The position numbers and the translations under genes are program-made. Below, piece after piece: positions 37,377 to 51,100 of a stretch of 64,000 nucleotides of DNA (position 1 is the first letter of the stretch; each line of letters begins with the position of its first letter). The notes under the pieces were generated by a model. It had not been told where the DNA came from. It did no database searches and saw only the letters and a program-made list of their open reading frames with translations. The stretch covers positions 3,954,330 to 4,018,329 of the forward strand of contig OY979728.1 in assembly GCA_963855995.1 (NCBI GenBank), read 5' to 3'. This DNA is from Muricea muricata (Eukaryota > Cnidaria > Anthozoa > Malacalcyonacea > Plexauridae).

Positions 37377-39068
37377 CAATTGAATCATGTTGCGCGCACG
37401 AATTTTCCATGGGTTTTTTTATCTCAATCCCAAATTCGTGACTCGTACCATGAAAGAATAAACCGTAAGCGCTTTAGCCTGGGTTTTTGCAGTCCATACT
37501 TGGATCGTCTATGATTTTCTACATGAGTATATAGTGGTAGCTATCTAATTATAAGCCTTGGGCAAACCAGAAAACGTATTTAATATTATATTGATGCGCA
37601 AACATGTTTGCTATTAATGTTTTCTTTTTAATGTTTGCTACTTCCCAGGAAGAAAATTATTGCCAACAAACTCGAAAACATTTTTGCGCATGAATTCATG
37701 CTTTCACACGATTATCTGCATGCTTGTCTCTAACGCTTGGTTCTTTTGCGATTAGGCATGCATGCATGCATGTGAAAGCAATGTTTTAGAATTCACCGTA
37801 GCACAAAAGATGGCGGATGTCGGTTTTACCAGAATTCATTGCAGTCTGAAATCGTTTAAAAAAGCAAGTTAACGTCTTTTGAAGAACAGACAGAAGACAA
37901 TTGGTTATTTTCACACTTGTCTTAAAATTTCAATCCATTAGCTTTGCTTCTAGTTATCTTTTCGCAAGTATTCTCACTTGATATTCGCAATGTATTCTGG
38001 TAAAAGAAACATGTCGCCATCTTTTTTTGCTACGGTGAAAGCCTGCGAGCTAATGTTTCTCACATTTTCTACCGTAGTCTGCCCACACTGGCGATGATGA
38101 CAAAACATTGATAGCAAAACAATGTCTGCTAGTTTTCCCAACGCTGTAGGTTTCAGTATTGTAGTGGAAGAGAAGGTTCGAAAGTTCGTGTGAAAACAAC
38201 GTAATAACAAACAGTAACTAATAATGCCTAGTATATGTTGTCATCGTTCTGGAAGTTGTCCTTCCAGTATTTATATAGAGTTCATTGAACTCCTCAAATA
38301 TTTGGTTGCAGTTTTCTCTACTAGTCAGCGGTCAGATGTGGGAGAAAGTGCTCATATCGTCATGCATGTCTCGCTGTTGTGTTCTGTTGTTAACAATAAC
38401 GTAAACCCATGCATTAAACTACAATACAAACTGGAACGCTAACTCGATGCAACAGTCCTGTTAATAAGATAAAGCCAAGGAAAAAAGAAATACTTAACGG
38501 CTGCAAACTTAAAAAATACGGCAAATTTCCCCTCTATGATTTTCCCCTAAGTACTTTATTACTTTTATTCTTTAAACCTCGAGGATTTAAAATTCACTAA
38601 AACTTTTTAAAAGCGCCAATAATTGCGAACAATTGTCGACTTGCAGATAACTGTCGACTAATTAACTACGTTTTTAAACTTTTAACAACATTTTTTTAAT
38701 TATCTTTTTTGGAGACACTAACGGGCACTTACACTGAATATTGTAAACTCAAAATTTGAATTTTTATTTGTGCAACATTTACGTTATGAATTCCCCAAGA
38801 AATAAAAGTAATTTTTCTTGCCCTTTGAAGGTCATTAGTACTATAAATATTTAGTTCCGTGTTTATGACCCGAAGTTTTACCTACTTTTTTACCACTCCA
38901 TTTACGTGCATTTCAAACTACAAAGTAATTATGCATGTATACTTACTAAATTTCGATAACTCATATCCATTATTCATTTTCACAATTCTTGCGGATAAAT
39001 CATATTTATACTTTAGTGTCAGTGTCACTTTACACAGATTAGTCACGCTCCTAACACTAGCATATTAG
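37377..39068. other. Intergenic DNA between convergent genes B and C
   Basis: No gene recognised. A possible polyadenylation signal for gene C (AATAAA on the minus strand, 38763-38768) lies about 300 nt past its stop. A short inverted repeat with GCATGCATGCATGCATG lies near 37750. Confidence 0.45.
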
Positions 39069-39187
39069 CTAGGTTTTTAATAATCGCTGTGGTTCATCGT
39101 CAAAGCCATGATCCTCCTCATCGCCACAAGTCCCACTGGGAGTGAGGTTCAATTCCTTCAGTTCCCTCGCCTCTCTTCGTTCCATTT
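39069..39187 (-). CDS. Gene C exon 10: cytoplasmic tail and stop
   Basis: After CTAATTCCAG the frame gives MERREARELKELN, then CGDEEDHGFDDEPQ and a TAG at 39071-39069. Acidic, as in the family. Confidence 0.75.
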
Positions 39188-42100
39188 CTGGAATTAGGCC
39201 CGTAAATTAACAATATTTTCCCCAACTAATGTTGAAAACACGTTCATGTAGTTATTTTCTATGGTTGGTGACGCTTATTTATAGATGGGAAATTTTCATC
39301 ACTTTCGGTGATCACGAAGCCTCGGCGATACAAAGGCGCATAAAAATACATGTTTGGGAAATTAGAGAAACAACTTGAATTTGTAAAATTTAAAGACTGC
39401 GACATTAAACAAAGTTATGTCTGATAAATTGGTACCACAACGTGGTCACCAGCATAATAACGGTACTATATAGCTAGCTATATCCGGTGTACCTTGAAAT
39501 CAGAAACCGCAGACGGCTGCTATTAATTTTAAAACAAAATGCTCACGCGGGGCTTACTCTGAGTCACTGCTCTGAGTATATATCCACACCTGGCAACCTG
39601 ATGAATATTCCTGACCATGGCAGGAATCGAAGCTAGTGTACGAACATTGGAATGTGGCCACAAGTTCTTAAATAACTGCATGTACCGAACTTGTCATAAC
39701 AACTTGAAAATCTAAGATCGCGGACGGTTCCGCCTATGTTTAAGCCAAAGTAACAAGAGTCAATTAAGACATGACATGCAAAGTCATTTCTTACAAGTCA
39801 TAGATATTTCAAAAGTGCTTTTAAATAAGCAAAGGAGTTTTTTGTGCTACTACGACATGTAAAAAAGGTTTGTACTTTTTGTTGCTTGCAAATGAATTTC
39901 TTTTGTATTTTTTCTCTTTTTTAAATATATATCAATTAAGGACACGGTCACCGCAACAACGTGTGCTAATTACACAGGGCCTGTACTGCCTGGATATGCT
40001 GATTTCAGTGAGGGAAGAAAACTAGAGTACCCGGAGAAAAACCCTCCAAGAGGGTTGACAGAAGAGATGAACTACGGAAACTCAATTCACATGAAATACC
40101 AAAAGTACACCTGTTTCACAATGGCGAGAGATACAACGCCACAACCGCTTGCGTCATTTGAGCTTCTTTAATTTACCCAATTCAATAGCCGTGTTTTTTA
40201 CACACACTTTGAGGTGTTTTGTACGCTGGTAATAAACAATTTCGAGTTCATTATATTGCTTCTCAAACGAACTTGACTTCAGCGAGAAATTCTACACGAA
40301 AGTTGAGTTAATTGGCGTATGGCGTTTATGACCGTGGTATAAAGACAACGATATGGTGGTGATTTCCTTTGCGTTTTGATCATAAATTTTACAGCCTGCA
40401 TCGTTATTTCATTTAAATTATTTGTACAAACCTTGTTGCCTTCTTCTCTTGATCAAACATGAAACTGCGATAATGGCGGCCACCAGGAGTGCAACAATGA
40501 TGATACCAAGAACTGGCCACAGCGCAGAAAACGCTTCTGAAAAAAAGAAACGCATCAGGTGGCAGGGTTGGGTTTTTTTCAGAGCTTTCTCTTGATTGGG
40601 TCGGGGTTTTGCACTCAGTTTAGGTGAACAGCAGGGGATCTGAAGTGGCTGTTCCCAAAAAGCATTTGAGACAGGGGTATCATTTGAAATGAAAAGAGCA
40701 CGTCCAGGTCATTATCTACAATGCCTATAGATTTTTTGTAATGCGAACTGATTTCGAGCCATTTTTTCTTAACTCTCGGGTTTCCAAACTGAAAATATTT
40801 TCTATTCGTGACGAACTTAACTCTACTTCATTTGAACGGCCCTAAACATTTTAATGAGAAAATTGGCCTTCGCGATTCAATTCGTATCGCCATTAACATT
40901 TGTCAGGGCAAAAGCGCGAGTTATAGAGTAGAGTCGCTGAAAGACATTCCGATACCGATAGAAGTGATTGCGACCAGTTTTCAGTTACTTGTATGTAGCA
41001 TAACATCTCTAAATCTTCGACAAAGAATAACAAATCAGAAACGGTGGAATTACGTCGGAGTAAAAATCAGCCCGCCTTTCATTACTTATTAGAAAACAAT
41101 TGCTTATTAGAAAACAATGGCTTGTGCTTTTGCACATAGCAATACTTCTCCAGAGGGGTCTCTACAGGTATATGTACCACAAAATACCTCGGTACCACAG
41201 AATACCAGTCATATTTATTTGCAGTCTAAAATTTGGAAGAAACATGCAAAATACTTTATTTTCGTAAATATATATATTAATTTTGGTGTTAATTGACACA
41301 TAAATAAGAAAAATGAATATTTTAATAAAAATTCTTAAAAGTAACGAGGATAATGTTTAAATACAATTCGTTGTTTTTGATACCTCGTTTTTGCTAAATG
41401 CTCGTATAAAATTAGGACGTTCGAAAATAAGTTTGCAAACCAACATAAATTATGTTCATAGACATTTGTACTAAGCGATAAAACATTCCTGCCATTCAAG
41501 AATAACAGGGAGCAATCAAATTTGCTATAAAAGAACATGATCTTTCAACATTATTGATAAACCTGATATATTGTAGTATACACCATGGGTATTATGTAGT
41601 GACTTTAGTATTAACCTTCCACTGAATTAGATAGCAATATCTATACAGTATTACCATACAGCATCAAAGACCAAATCCTGGTTCAATTTGATAAACCGTT
41701 ACTTATTCATTGCCACACTGGTATTCTGTGGTACATTAGGATTTTATCCAAATAATGTCAGGCTTCAAAACTACTAATGCTAAATCTAACCGCAACATCC
41801 CACAGGAAGAAAAACTACATGCAGGGAAAACCTTTCTAAAAAACCAATAATAGTCCATGATATATACTTGTGACATAAAATATAAATGATAGAAAATTGT
41901 GTGGTATTCTGTGGTACATACACCTGTATATTAGTATTGCAACATTGCAATCAAACTTGCAAACTCGGGAAAATTGTTTTTACTCGACACTATTTTATTC
42001 GTCATTCATCTGGCTACATTCAGGGACAATTGGATAGAAAGTAGATAAAAATTGACTGAGTAATGGCAGATATCCTGAGACGCACACCTAAGGTATTATG

Positions 42101-45100
42101 TAACTCTAGTAAATTTTCATATTCTAGAGTAATGACACTGATGTTAAATAACAACTTATTAACCGAGAGCGAGGTTACCGTAAGTAAAGTATTAAACCGA
42201 GGTCTTGCCGTAAAGGCAGAGCGGTCGAGGTTAAGAGGTTAATAAGTTGTTTATTATATGGCATTTTGAAAATTTTTATACACGTTGTTATTAAGAACTT
42301 CGCTTGCTTCAAAAACTTCGCTTGCTTCGAGTTTTTCATTTTGCAAACTTACATTTGTACATTTAAATGTACATTTAAATTGCCTTCCTCAGGGTAATAA
42401 AACTCACTCTCTGAGTGTTCGTCCTCGCTCATTCCCTGCTCTTTCTTACAGGAATTTACATGTTTTATAAAAAATACTAGTTTACCGTTTTTACTGTTTT
42501 ATTTTGCTTTTTTTGTATAGGGCAATAAAAATTTCATAATGCCTCGCGAGGACAGCAGAGGGCATTACGGCAAAATCCAGACCTCAAATTGACTAATCAG
42601 ATTGCGCCATTCGGCAAAACATTCGCTTGCCATATAATAATGAATGCTAATAGCACTTATGCGGGTTTTCCCCGAGGTTATTGTCCTCACCACCAAGCCT
42701 CGTATTGACGCATACGTTCTCTTTACATGAAAGTGAGACTTGGTGGTCAGGACAATAGCTTTAGGGAAAACCCGCATAAGTGCTATTATTAATGAAACTT
42801 GAGAACTGACAAATAAACCCACATTTCCTATATATACATGTCGTGATTACTCCAATATTCAGAAGAGATCAAGTCACGCGATGAAGTTAATGTATTTTCT
42901 TAACCTTATATTCATATTTGTTGTGAACATTTTGTTCGTTCCCTCAGGAATATGTTTGAATTCTTTTGTCACACTGTAGATTTGTGCTGGCCACTTCAAT
43001 ACGGCCGCCATTGGCTTGTGCTCTATCCAGGTCTAGGTTTTAGATCAGTGAAACTACCTCTTGCGGTAACTTTTGCCTTACCTTTCACATGCACTGTAAT
43101 CTTCTGTTCAACGCCTTTCAAATTCAACGCATTCTTTGCAGAACAAATGAACGAACGACTGTCATCAAAGTCAACATCTTTAACCAACAATAATCTCGGA
43201 TCCTTTGCACGGATCTGATAGCGTGAATCATTAGCTACAGTGAAACGAATTAATAACACTTGCGTTCATACGACAACTATCATGAGTCGTAACTAAGTTT
43301 GGAATCTTACCTTTGATCACAGTACCATGCACAGTCCACGTGATGTTCAAAGGTAAAACATCGATGTCGCATGTCAATGTTACATCATCGTTAGGTTCGA
43401 CCTTTACTTCTTTTTCTTTTGGGCCAGTCAACGTTGGCTCAACTGCAGAAAAGAAAATTTTCTCACATTCAATGCACAAATTTGTATGCTGTACGGAACT
43501 CACTGCTGAGTTAAGCATGGTTAGATCAAGCAACGAGATCGGAAATAATTAATTAAACTAAAATTAATCCTATCGAGTCAAGTCCTTTTCGACTTAAGTC
43601 ATGACCACGCCCTTCTTATCTCGACCACGCCCTTCTTACCTGACTACGCCCTTCTTCAAAAAGGGCTTAAGTCGAAGAAAGAACAAAGAAGTTGGTTATA
43701 GACCATAGAGTAAAATTCCTATCTTTCAGTTTTGTTCCTATAAAACGAAACTTTCTGAACTTCTGAAATGTGTAAGATTATAGTATAATTAATATAAAAT
43801 CAAATGCTTGTTTTAAAAGTTTCTTTGCAAAATGTTAAAACATTAGGGTTTTCTCCAATTTTCCTACTAAAACTACTATCAGTTAAAAAATGTAAAATTT
43901 TGCATTCAGTTATAACAAAAATAACCTGCACCATTAGAAAGTATGCAAAAAACAACATACAGAAAATTAAAATGGTTACAATGATTTTAAGTTTTTTAAA
44001 AGTTTTGAGCAGTTGAAACGCGTTTTTTGCTTAGTACCCAGTCTTTTTAGCGGGACTTTGGCACATTTTTAACATTTGGAGCAACAATAACTCAATAATC
44101 AGATTTAAAATCAGGGTAACTATTTAAATGTCTTATAAGTAGTTTTTTGTAAATTTTCTAATGATGTTGGTCATTTTTGTTTCAAACAAGTTTAAAATTT
44201 TGCACTTTTAAGCTGTAATAAGGTTTTATAGAAAAATCGAGAAAAAACAATGAATTTGACTGTTTTGCAAAGGATTTCTTGGTACAACTTTGTGTATTTC
44301 TCCTTGATATACGTTTTACCACCAAACGACAGAGTTTTATGTAGTTTCGTGATTACGGAACGAACTCCTACTTCTAGGCCATTGATAAATCTCACCCTGT
44401 GGTCTATATATTATTACAGTTAATCCTTGAAGGATCTCGATTTCCCTTGAAGTGATCTGATGTTGTACAGCCACTTTTTTAAACATGGTTAAATAATAGA
44501 CTACGCACATGTTCTTGAATGCAATGTATAACAGTAATCTGTTGTACAAAACGCGGATCAATGATCAGAGTTAAGTAACTATTGAATACATGTGCGCTAC
44601 TCTCAGACGATTTAATAAAGCAACAAAGTACGAGCTTTAATACGGTTCCACCAGATCCATACTCACATCCTGCTATGAGCTTAAATTCTTGGACAATATC
44701 ATCCGCAATGTTGCTCACGACCTTACAAATGTATATGATCTCATCTTGTTCAAAAGTTCCAATGTTTAACTTTCTTCCTTTATCTGTGATCGTAATGTTG
44801 TCCTTATCATCTTCTGGTGGAAAAGACACACAAAGGAGTTTTGGATGGTCTGGTGGAAAAGATACACAAAGGAGTTTTGGATGGTGTGGTGTGGTGTGGT
44901 GTGGTGTGGTGTGGTGTGGTGTGGTGTGGTGTGGTGTGGTGTGGTGTGGTGTGGTGTGGTGTGGTGTAGTGTAGTGTAAACTTACAAGTTACAACCAATA
45001 CACGACTTATGATAATAACTGCTAATTCCTGTGAAAAAGCGTGGGAGTGCTAAGCCGAAAGGCAAGCTGCACTGCGAAAGACCTGGTCATAGATTAAGGA

Positions 45101-48100
45101 TGCATAGATGTGCAACTGACGGTATTTCTAGCCTTATGTGCATGTGTCCGTCTAGTATAGCAGTCGGTAATGACGAAATAAATTAGCTAGTACTTCAAAT
45201 ATCATTAATAATTCATAAGATTATTGGTCAATCATGTCAACCATAATAGGTCATATGAGGTGGCTTTATACCTGATAAAGTGCTAATTAGGATGATACTT
45301 TATACAGGGTGTCCCAAAAAACCCCCAAAACTATTGAAATCACCTATTGTTAACATTTGAATGCCCTAGCACTTGTTAAAAAACTAAAATATCTTTGTAA
45401 AGTACGTTTGTTTTGCTCATGGAAATATTAATAAAAGCCAAATTGAATAGGCTAAAATAACCCATGCATAAAATTTGATTGCATTTTTAATATTCACTCG
45501 CAGGTTTAGTTTTTTTGTCTGGCATAACACTGAGTATTACTATTAATTATGACGGTCATGTCAATAGTTTATCCACTCGCGGGTTCAATTTAGCGCTAGG
45601 CATTGAAATTCTAACAATAAATAATTTTCAACAGTTTTTGGGTTTTTTTGGGACACCCTGTACAGGGTGACTAAAAATTCAAATTAGCCGCGAATTTCGT
45701 CACGGAACTTTAAGTATTCCCATAGGTATATAGAGAACAGATCGTGACTAAGTACACAGTACAGGATGAGTAAAAAAACTGATACTATTGAAATTCAAAC
45801 TACCAGCATTGTATTCTTGCAATTTGACAGACGTTGATCTAAAACAAAATCTAATTCCCAGTGGAAGTTAAAATGCATAATTCTAGCCGTGCAAGAATTG
45901 TCAGAATTGGTTTACGTACTGTGTACTAAATCTCGATCTGTTCTCTGTTTACCCATTGGAATACACCGTAATGGAATTCGCAGCTAACTTGAATTTGAAA
46001 GAGCATCAGTTTTTTTTACTCACCCAGTATAATCTGTCACGTTCATTAGTATTCTTTATATAATATGTTGCATCCTATTTAGCATTACAATGCGGCGTAT
46101 TTGAGGCTTTAAAGGTAATACACTCGAACAAAAACTTGTATTAAAGGTAATACACTCGAACAATCGCGTTTTATCATATCTAAAACGCTCGGCTGCGCCT
46201 CGTGTTTTAAATATGATAAAACGCTCCTTCTCGTGTATTAAATAGTACTTAAAATATGGTGCTGCTCAGCTCTTCAAAACTTTACTTGAATAATGCGATG
46301 AGAAGCAATATTCATTACCATCTTATAAAACAATTTCAGTAACTCGTTTATTTTTTCTCTTGGCTAACACCAGCGCAGAGGGAGTCGCTCATAATCGAAA
46401 CTCCAGTTCCAGTTAAATTCCGAGAAGGTGGTATTAATAGAGACCTTTAGTTTGGCGTTTACGGCAAACGGCAAACCTCAAGCGTGGACATTATCGGAAA
46501 TAGATTGGAGTTAGTACCTAACAATTATGATGTATAATCGGCTGTTCGCAGCCCAACATTTTACCTGGAATGTCAGCAAAATTTCCTCGCACTGTTTTCA
46601 TCTGCCATTCAATATTTAAAGAAGATGGATCCCCATTGATCTCACACAGAAGTTGGAATGCTTGTCCGGGTTTTACATAGTACATATTCGTACTCCTCCC
46701 GAGGAGTTTGGGATTCACTGTCAGTAAAGATTGAAATCACGATTAACGATGGTTGAAGCGCGAAATACACAGCGAAAAATCGCGCAAGTTGCGGTAAGCC
46801 TAGTTCCCATTTGGTAAATGTCATTTTTCTTTGTTTACTCGATTCTGATTGGCTAAGAAATGTGCCGATTAATCATTAATCGGCATAGTGTGCCGATTAA
46901 AAATGAATTGGCACGGATCTTGAGTTTCGCGGGGCGCGGGATTTTCAACAACTAAAAACATAAACAAATCGGTGAAAAATTTTTTTAAAAAATGATATTA
47001 ATAGGAAAGGACACTTGACCTCGAGGTATTAATGAAAAATCGCCCTTGTGTTAGGCGAAATATTTATAATACCGCTCGTGCTTCGCACTCGCTAAACACG
47101 CGTATGATTTTTTATCAATACTTCTCGGACCGTGAAATTACCTATACAAAGCCATTCTTAACGATGTAATACAGTCCAGACGTATACCTTTTAAACTTTA
47201 ACAAGTTCCTTGTATGGTGAATATCAAATTAAAATGTATTTAAATGTTCATTTCCACAAAATTATATTTTAATCAAAACTCTGCGGCAGGTTCGATTCAA
47301 TTTCAAAGTCATTTGAAATGTCAAAACAGGATAAAACATTGACAAGCTTGCTATTATACCATGTGCAAAGACACAGTCACATGATGACATGGCTTTTGAC
47401 GATGACTTTGAAATAAAGTCGAAAGTTGAAATATGACACCGTCAAATTGTAGTATGTTTATTTTTATATCAAATCGAATTGTCTGCTTGTAATGGTGTTT
47501 GGACGTACAAATGATGGACAATAAAACTAGATTCAGGTAATACCAGACACTGCAGAGAACAAAGAAAAATTCCTTGTCTCAAGCGGAATTGGGGCTCGCA
47601 TGATGCGAATTGGATAAGACTCGCCACCAATCCCAGTTGGCTCGATAGCCCAACTGGTAGAGCGTCGGTCTAGAAACCCGAAGATGCGAGTTCGAATCCC
47701 GCTCGAGAAAACGAATTTTTCGTTGTTCTCTGCAGTGTTAGATTAATATGAATTAAGTTTTTCATATCTCTGAGGATGGTTCTGAAATGATGGACAGTAT
47801 TGTTGGCAACCGTGAACAATGTTCGATTCTTTGTCCCAGCAAGTTTCGCAATACTTCGTGTCGCAAAATCTTAACCAGTTTTAGAATTATGTTACCTGTG
47901 AGGAACACGCTGATGTTATCCTCAAACTTCTGAGAATCTACAGAATTGTCGACATGCATCTTGCACACATAACGACCCGCTGACGTTCCGTTCACATGTT
48001 TCAAAGACAGCGTAAACGGGAAGTCGTCTAGACTATCAAAAGCTTTGATTTCTTTCACACTTTTACCATTCTTCAGCCAAGCTACAGTGACGTTGATGTT

Positions 48101-51100
48101 CATCAGATGTGGGTATTTTTTAACGCTTGCTCTGCAAGTTAGATCGACGTCTTCGCCATAATCTATGGACACGTTGTTCGAGGCAATGTTCACCCTGGGA
48201 ACATACTGATCTGGAAAAGAACGAGGTTAAAAACGTTGCGAAAAATGCTTTAAAACGCTCTCTAAAACTGAAAATTGTGCAATATGCCTACATATTTTCG
48301 ATAGATATGATAACTATAGCGTCCTGGTAATTCTTCAGATCCACTAAAAGTAAATTCCTCTACAGTATACTTTTCTAGTTAATTAATGAAACACACTTAC
48401 TCCTACGAGTTTTAAATGCGGCTCAATTAAGCCCGTTACCACCGTTCGATTACACTATTCTGGTCGTATTGATGGACGATACCAGTACGGTCGGCCAAAT
48501 GGGGTAGAAAATTTGGGATGTAATGTGTAGCGGGTCCCAAAACGGGAATGTTTTGAGGCAGGGGGAGGGAGAAAAATCGGGATATGTGTGCGAGGGGGAG
48601 GGACTACAAAACCCAGTATGTGTTGGGGGTTCAAAACCAGGATGTGTTAAGAGTTCCAAAATTAAGATGTAGGTAACAGGACGTTGTAATTCCTATCCCT
48701 GAGACAATAGAGAGTACAAATCAATCAAGTAACTTACTATGTAATGGCCAGATGCTGGTAGCCTTTCTGCTGGTACCATCTGCAACATTAGGGCTACAAC
48801 CAATGGTCGTATTCACCAGTAAACATTGTATGTACCAGGCTCCTTTGGAAAATTCTGTCGCATTTAGTAATGTTACAGTACTTGATATCATAGAATCTAA
48901 AAATAAAACACACTGTAATTATACCACTACACTGCAATGTTTCCACTTCTCAAACTGAAATTTCCTTTAAAGGACATTGGCAACCAAAATTTTTATTTCT
49001 TATATCCATTAAACTTACCGACGGAATACTTAATTTTTAGTTTTTGTGCGTTTGTCGCGTTTAGATCTTGCAAATAATTGTGAAAATGTTAAACAGTCGT
49101 CCGCCATTTTGAAAAAATAAGCGTATGCTAATTTATGCTTGCATACATTTGTGACGACATAAGATGGGTTCGGGAAATCAGACAATATTGATTATTATTG
49201 ACTTCACAACTTGTGGCATGAATATTTTGTTGAAATGGAAAATAACGGGAAAATCGAATTGGATAATTGTACAACAGCTCTACCTCATTGTCTTGCGGCC
49301 ATATTTTTAAAAATATTTGCAATAAACGCGCGTATTTCATCTGTTAAAACTCTTTCCTGTCATTAGACTCTTCAAAGAACGATGACTTTGCCGTGGCATA
49401 GCTCAGATTTCACGCAACGCAAAAGAAAACAAATACAACCATTCGAATCAGCGTTTAAAGCTTCAACAAAATGTCTTTATGGCTTTTTTATAGAGTGCAA
49501 TGCAGCCGATGTGCGGCCGTTTAGACTATATGAAATGTGATATCTTGTAAAATATTGGTAAATTTCATTGTCTGAATAAACATATATTGTAAACAGTTAA
49601 ATTTCATTAAAAATATCTCCGCTTTTTCCACGGTTTGGCTCTTGGCAATTGTACCAGCAGAATCGCTTTAAAAAGCTTTTCTTAGAGAGCTACATTTCAC
49701 AATTATACGCACTCAATTCGCTGAGAATAGCGTGGGAATAGTGTCAATAGCGTGTTCGTACGGAAATTTCCGACAATATTAAAGAGGTTGTAAATAAGCT
49801 TCTATTTCATGTACTCAATCGAAATTTTCAGTATAAAAGCGCTTGAATATAAGCTTCTTTTCGTTACTGACAACCATTCCATGAAAAAATCGGTGTAAGT
49901 TTGAAATGATACGAGTTAATGAGGGTAAGCTTTAATCAAATTTTAAATATATTCGCAAGCATAGCGTTTGACAATAATCTCATTGTCAACCCTCCCATTC
50001 GAAAACTTGCTCCCAGATACTATATACCTCGCGCTGCCGCCTGCCGCATAGGAAAATCGGACCAGTGTTGCAATAGCATGTATTATACAAATGAAATGTT
50101 GTATTGCGGGAATACTTACATACATATTCTGTACATATTCATGAAAATTAGCTTAATATACAATGTATGAATGTAGGCGACAAATACTGCATGTAATTTG
50201 TACCGCGCGGTTTGCACTTCGTACTCGTATTCCAGCGCCTTCCCGTGGCAACAAAAACATTCAACAGCCTTAGCGGATAATGAGCAATGACCGCATTTAC
50301 ACCAACTAAGATCTAAAAGGCGCCAAGAATTTGCTCTTTCAAACTCGTGGTCGACATCTTGTCAGATGAGGTTGTAACATCACTTTGACCAGTATCATTG
50401 TCGTCGCTAGCATCGCTTGTTTTTGTCAACGGCTCCGGCTCAAATTGATAGGGTAATATCTCTCCTACTTGGTTCTCATGAATTCTGTCCATTACTCTCG
50501 TCAAACGCCCTTTAGTAAACGCTTCGAACCGCAATATACACTCTACTAAAATATATTGTTGGCATTCAGAAAACCCATCCTATGTCGTCACATCCGCCAA
50601 TTTAGCTCACAGATAATTTTTTGAGAAATTGATTCAAAATGGCGCCCAATTTAAAATTTGAAACGCACCATAACTCAATAATAGAGGATTTTGATAGGGA
50701 ATTGTTATCATATCCATTATAAGTTATCGTAACACTTTTAAAATAGCCAATAAAAATTTTCGTTGTCAATGTCCTTTAAATTTCCAAAAGGAAATTTGCA
50801 AATAGATTTTTTGTTCTAGTTCAATTAAGCCTACATTACATCTACACATACCATTAAAACTAGTATGTATCAGCATTCTTGGTGTTATTTGAGAATTGTG
50901 CAAATCTACAACACTTTTGAAAAACATCCACTTGAACGAGGTACAATTTGTATTTATGCCAGTAGCCGTGCAGGACAAGTTGAGATTTTGGCCTTCCAAA
51001 AACCAAACATTGTTGTTTGTTTTATGTACTCCTTGTATGTCAATACTGCAATTGACATCTAAAAAAGAGAAAAAAACAATATTGCAGTTAATATTATATC

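Noticed and set aside
38224..38442. 72-codon Cys/Ser-rich frame starting MPSICCHRSGSC
   Set aside because: Looks superficially like a small secreted peptide, but there is no signal sequence, no exon partner and no repeat of the pattern.
40007..40171. Plus-strand frame with LEYPEKNPPRGLTEE
   Set aside because: Lies in a gene C intron on the opposite strand. The phrase reminds me of repetitive, probably non-coding sequence in invertebrate genomes, but I cannot confirm this, and there is no start or exon context.
44807..44998. Open frame with (TPHHT)n repeats on the minus strand
   Set aside because: It is a translation of the GTGGT microsatellite plus the gene C acceptor region. The real coding exon starts at 44813.
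47640..47709. Functional tRNA gene
   Set aside because: The pol III boxes are good but the acceptor stem does not pair in register, and the sequence is enclosed by inverted repeats. Kept only as a tRNA-like entry.
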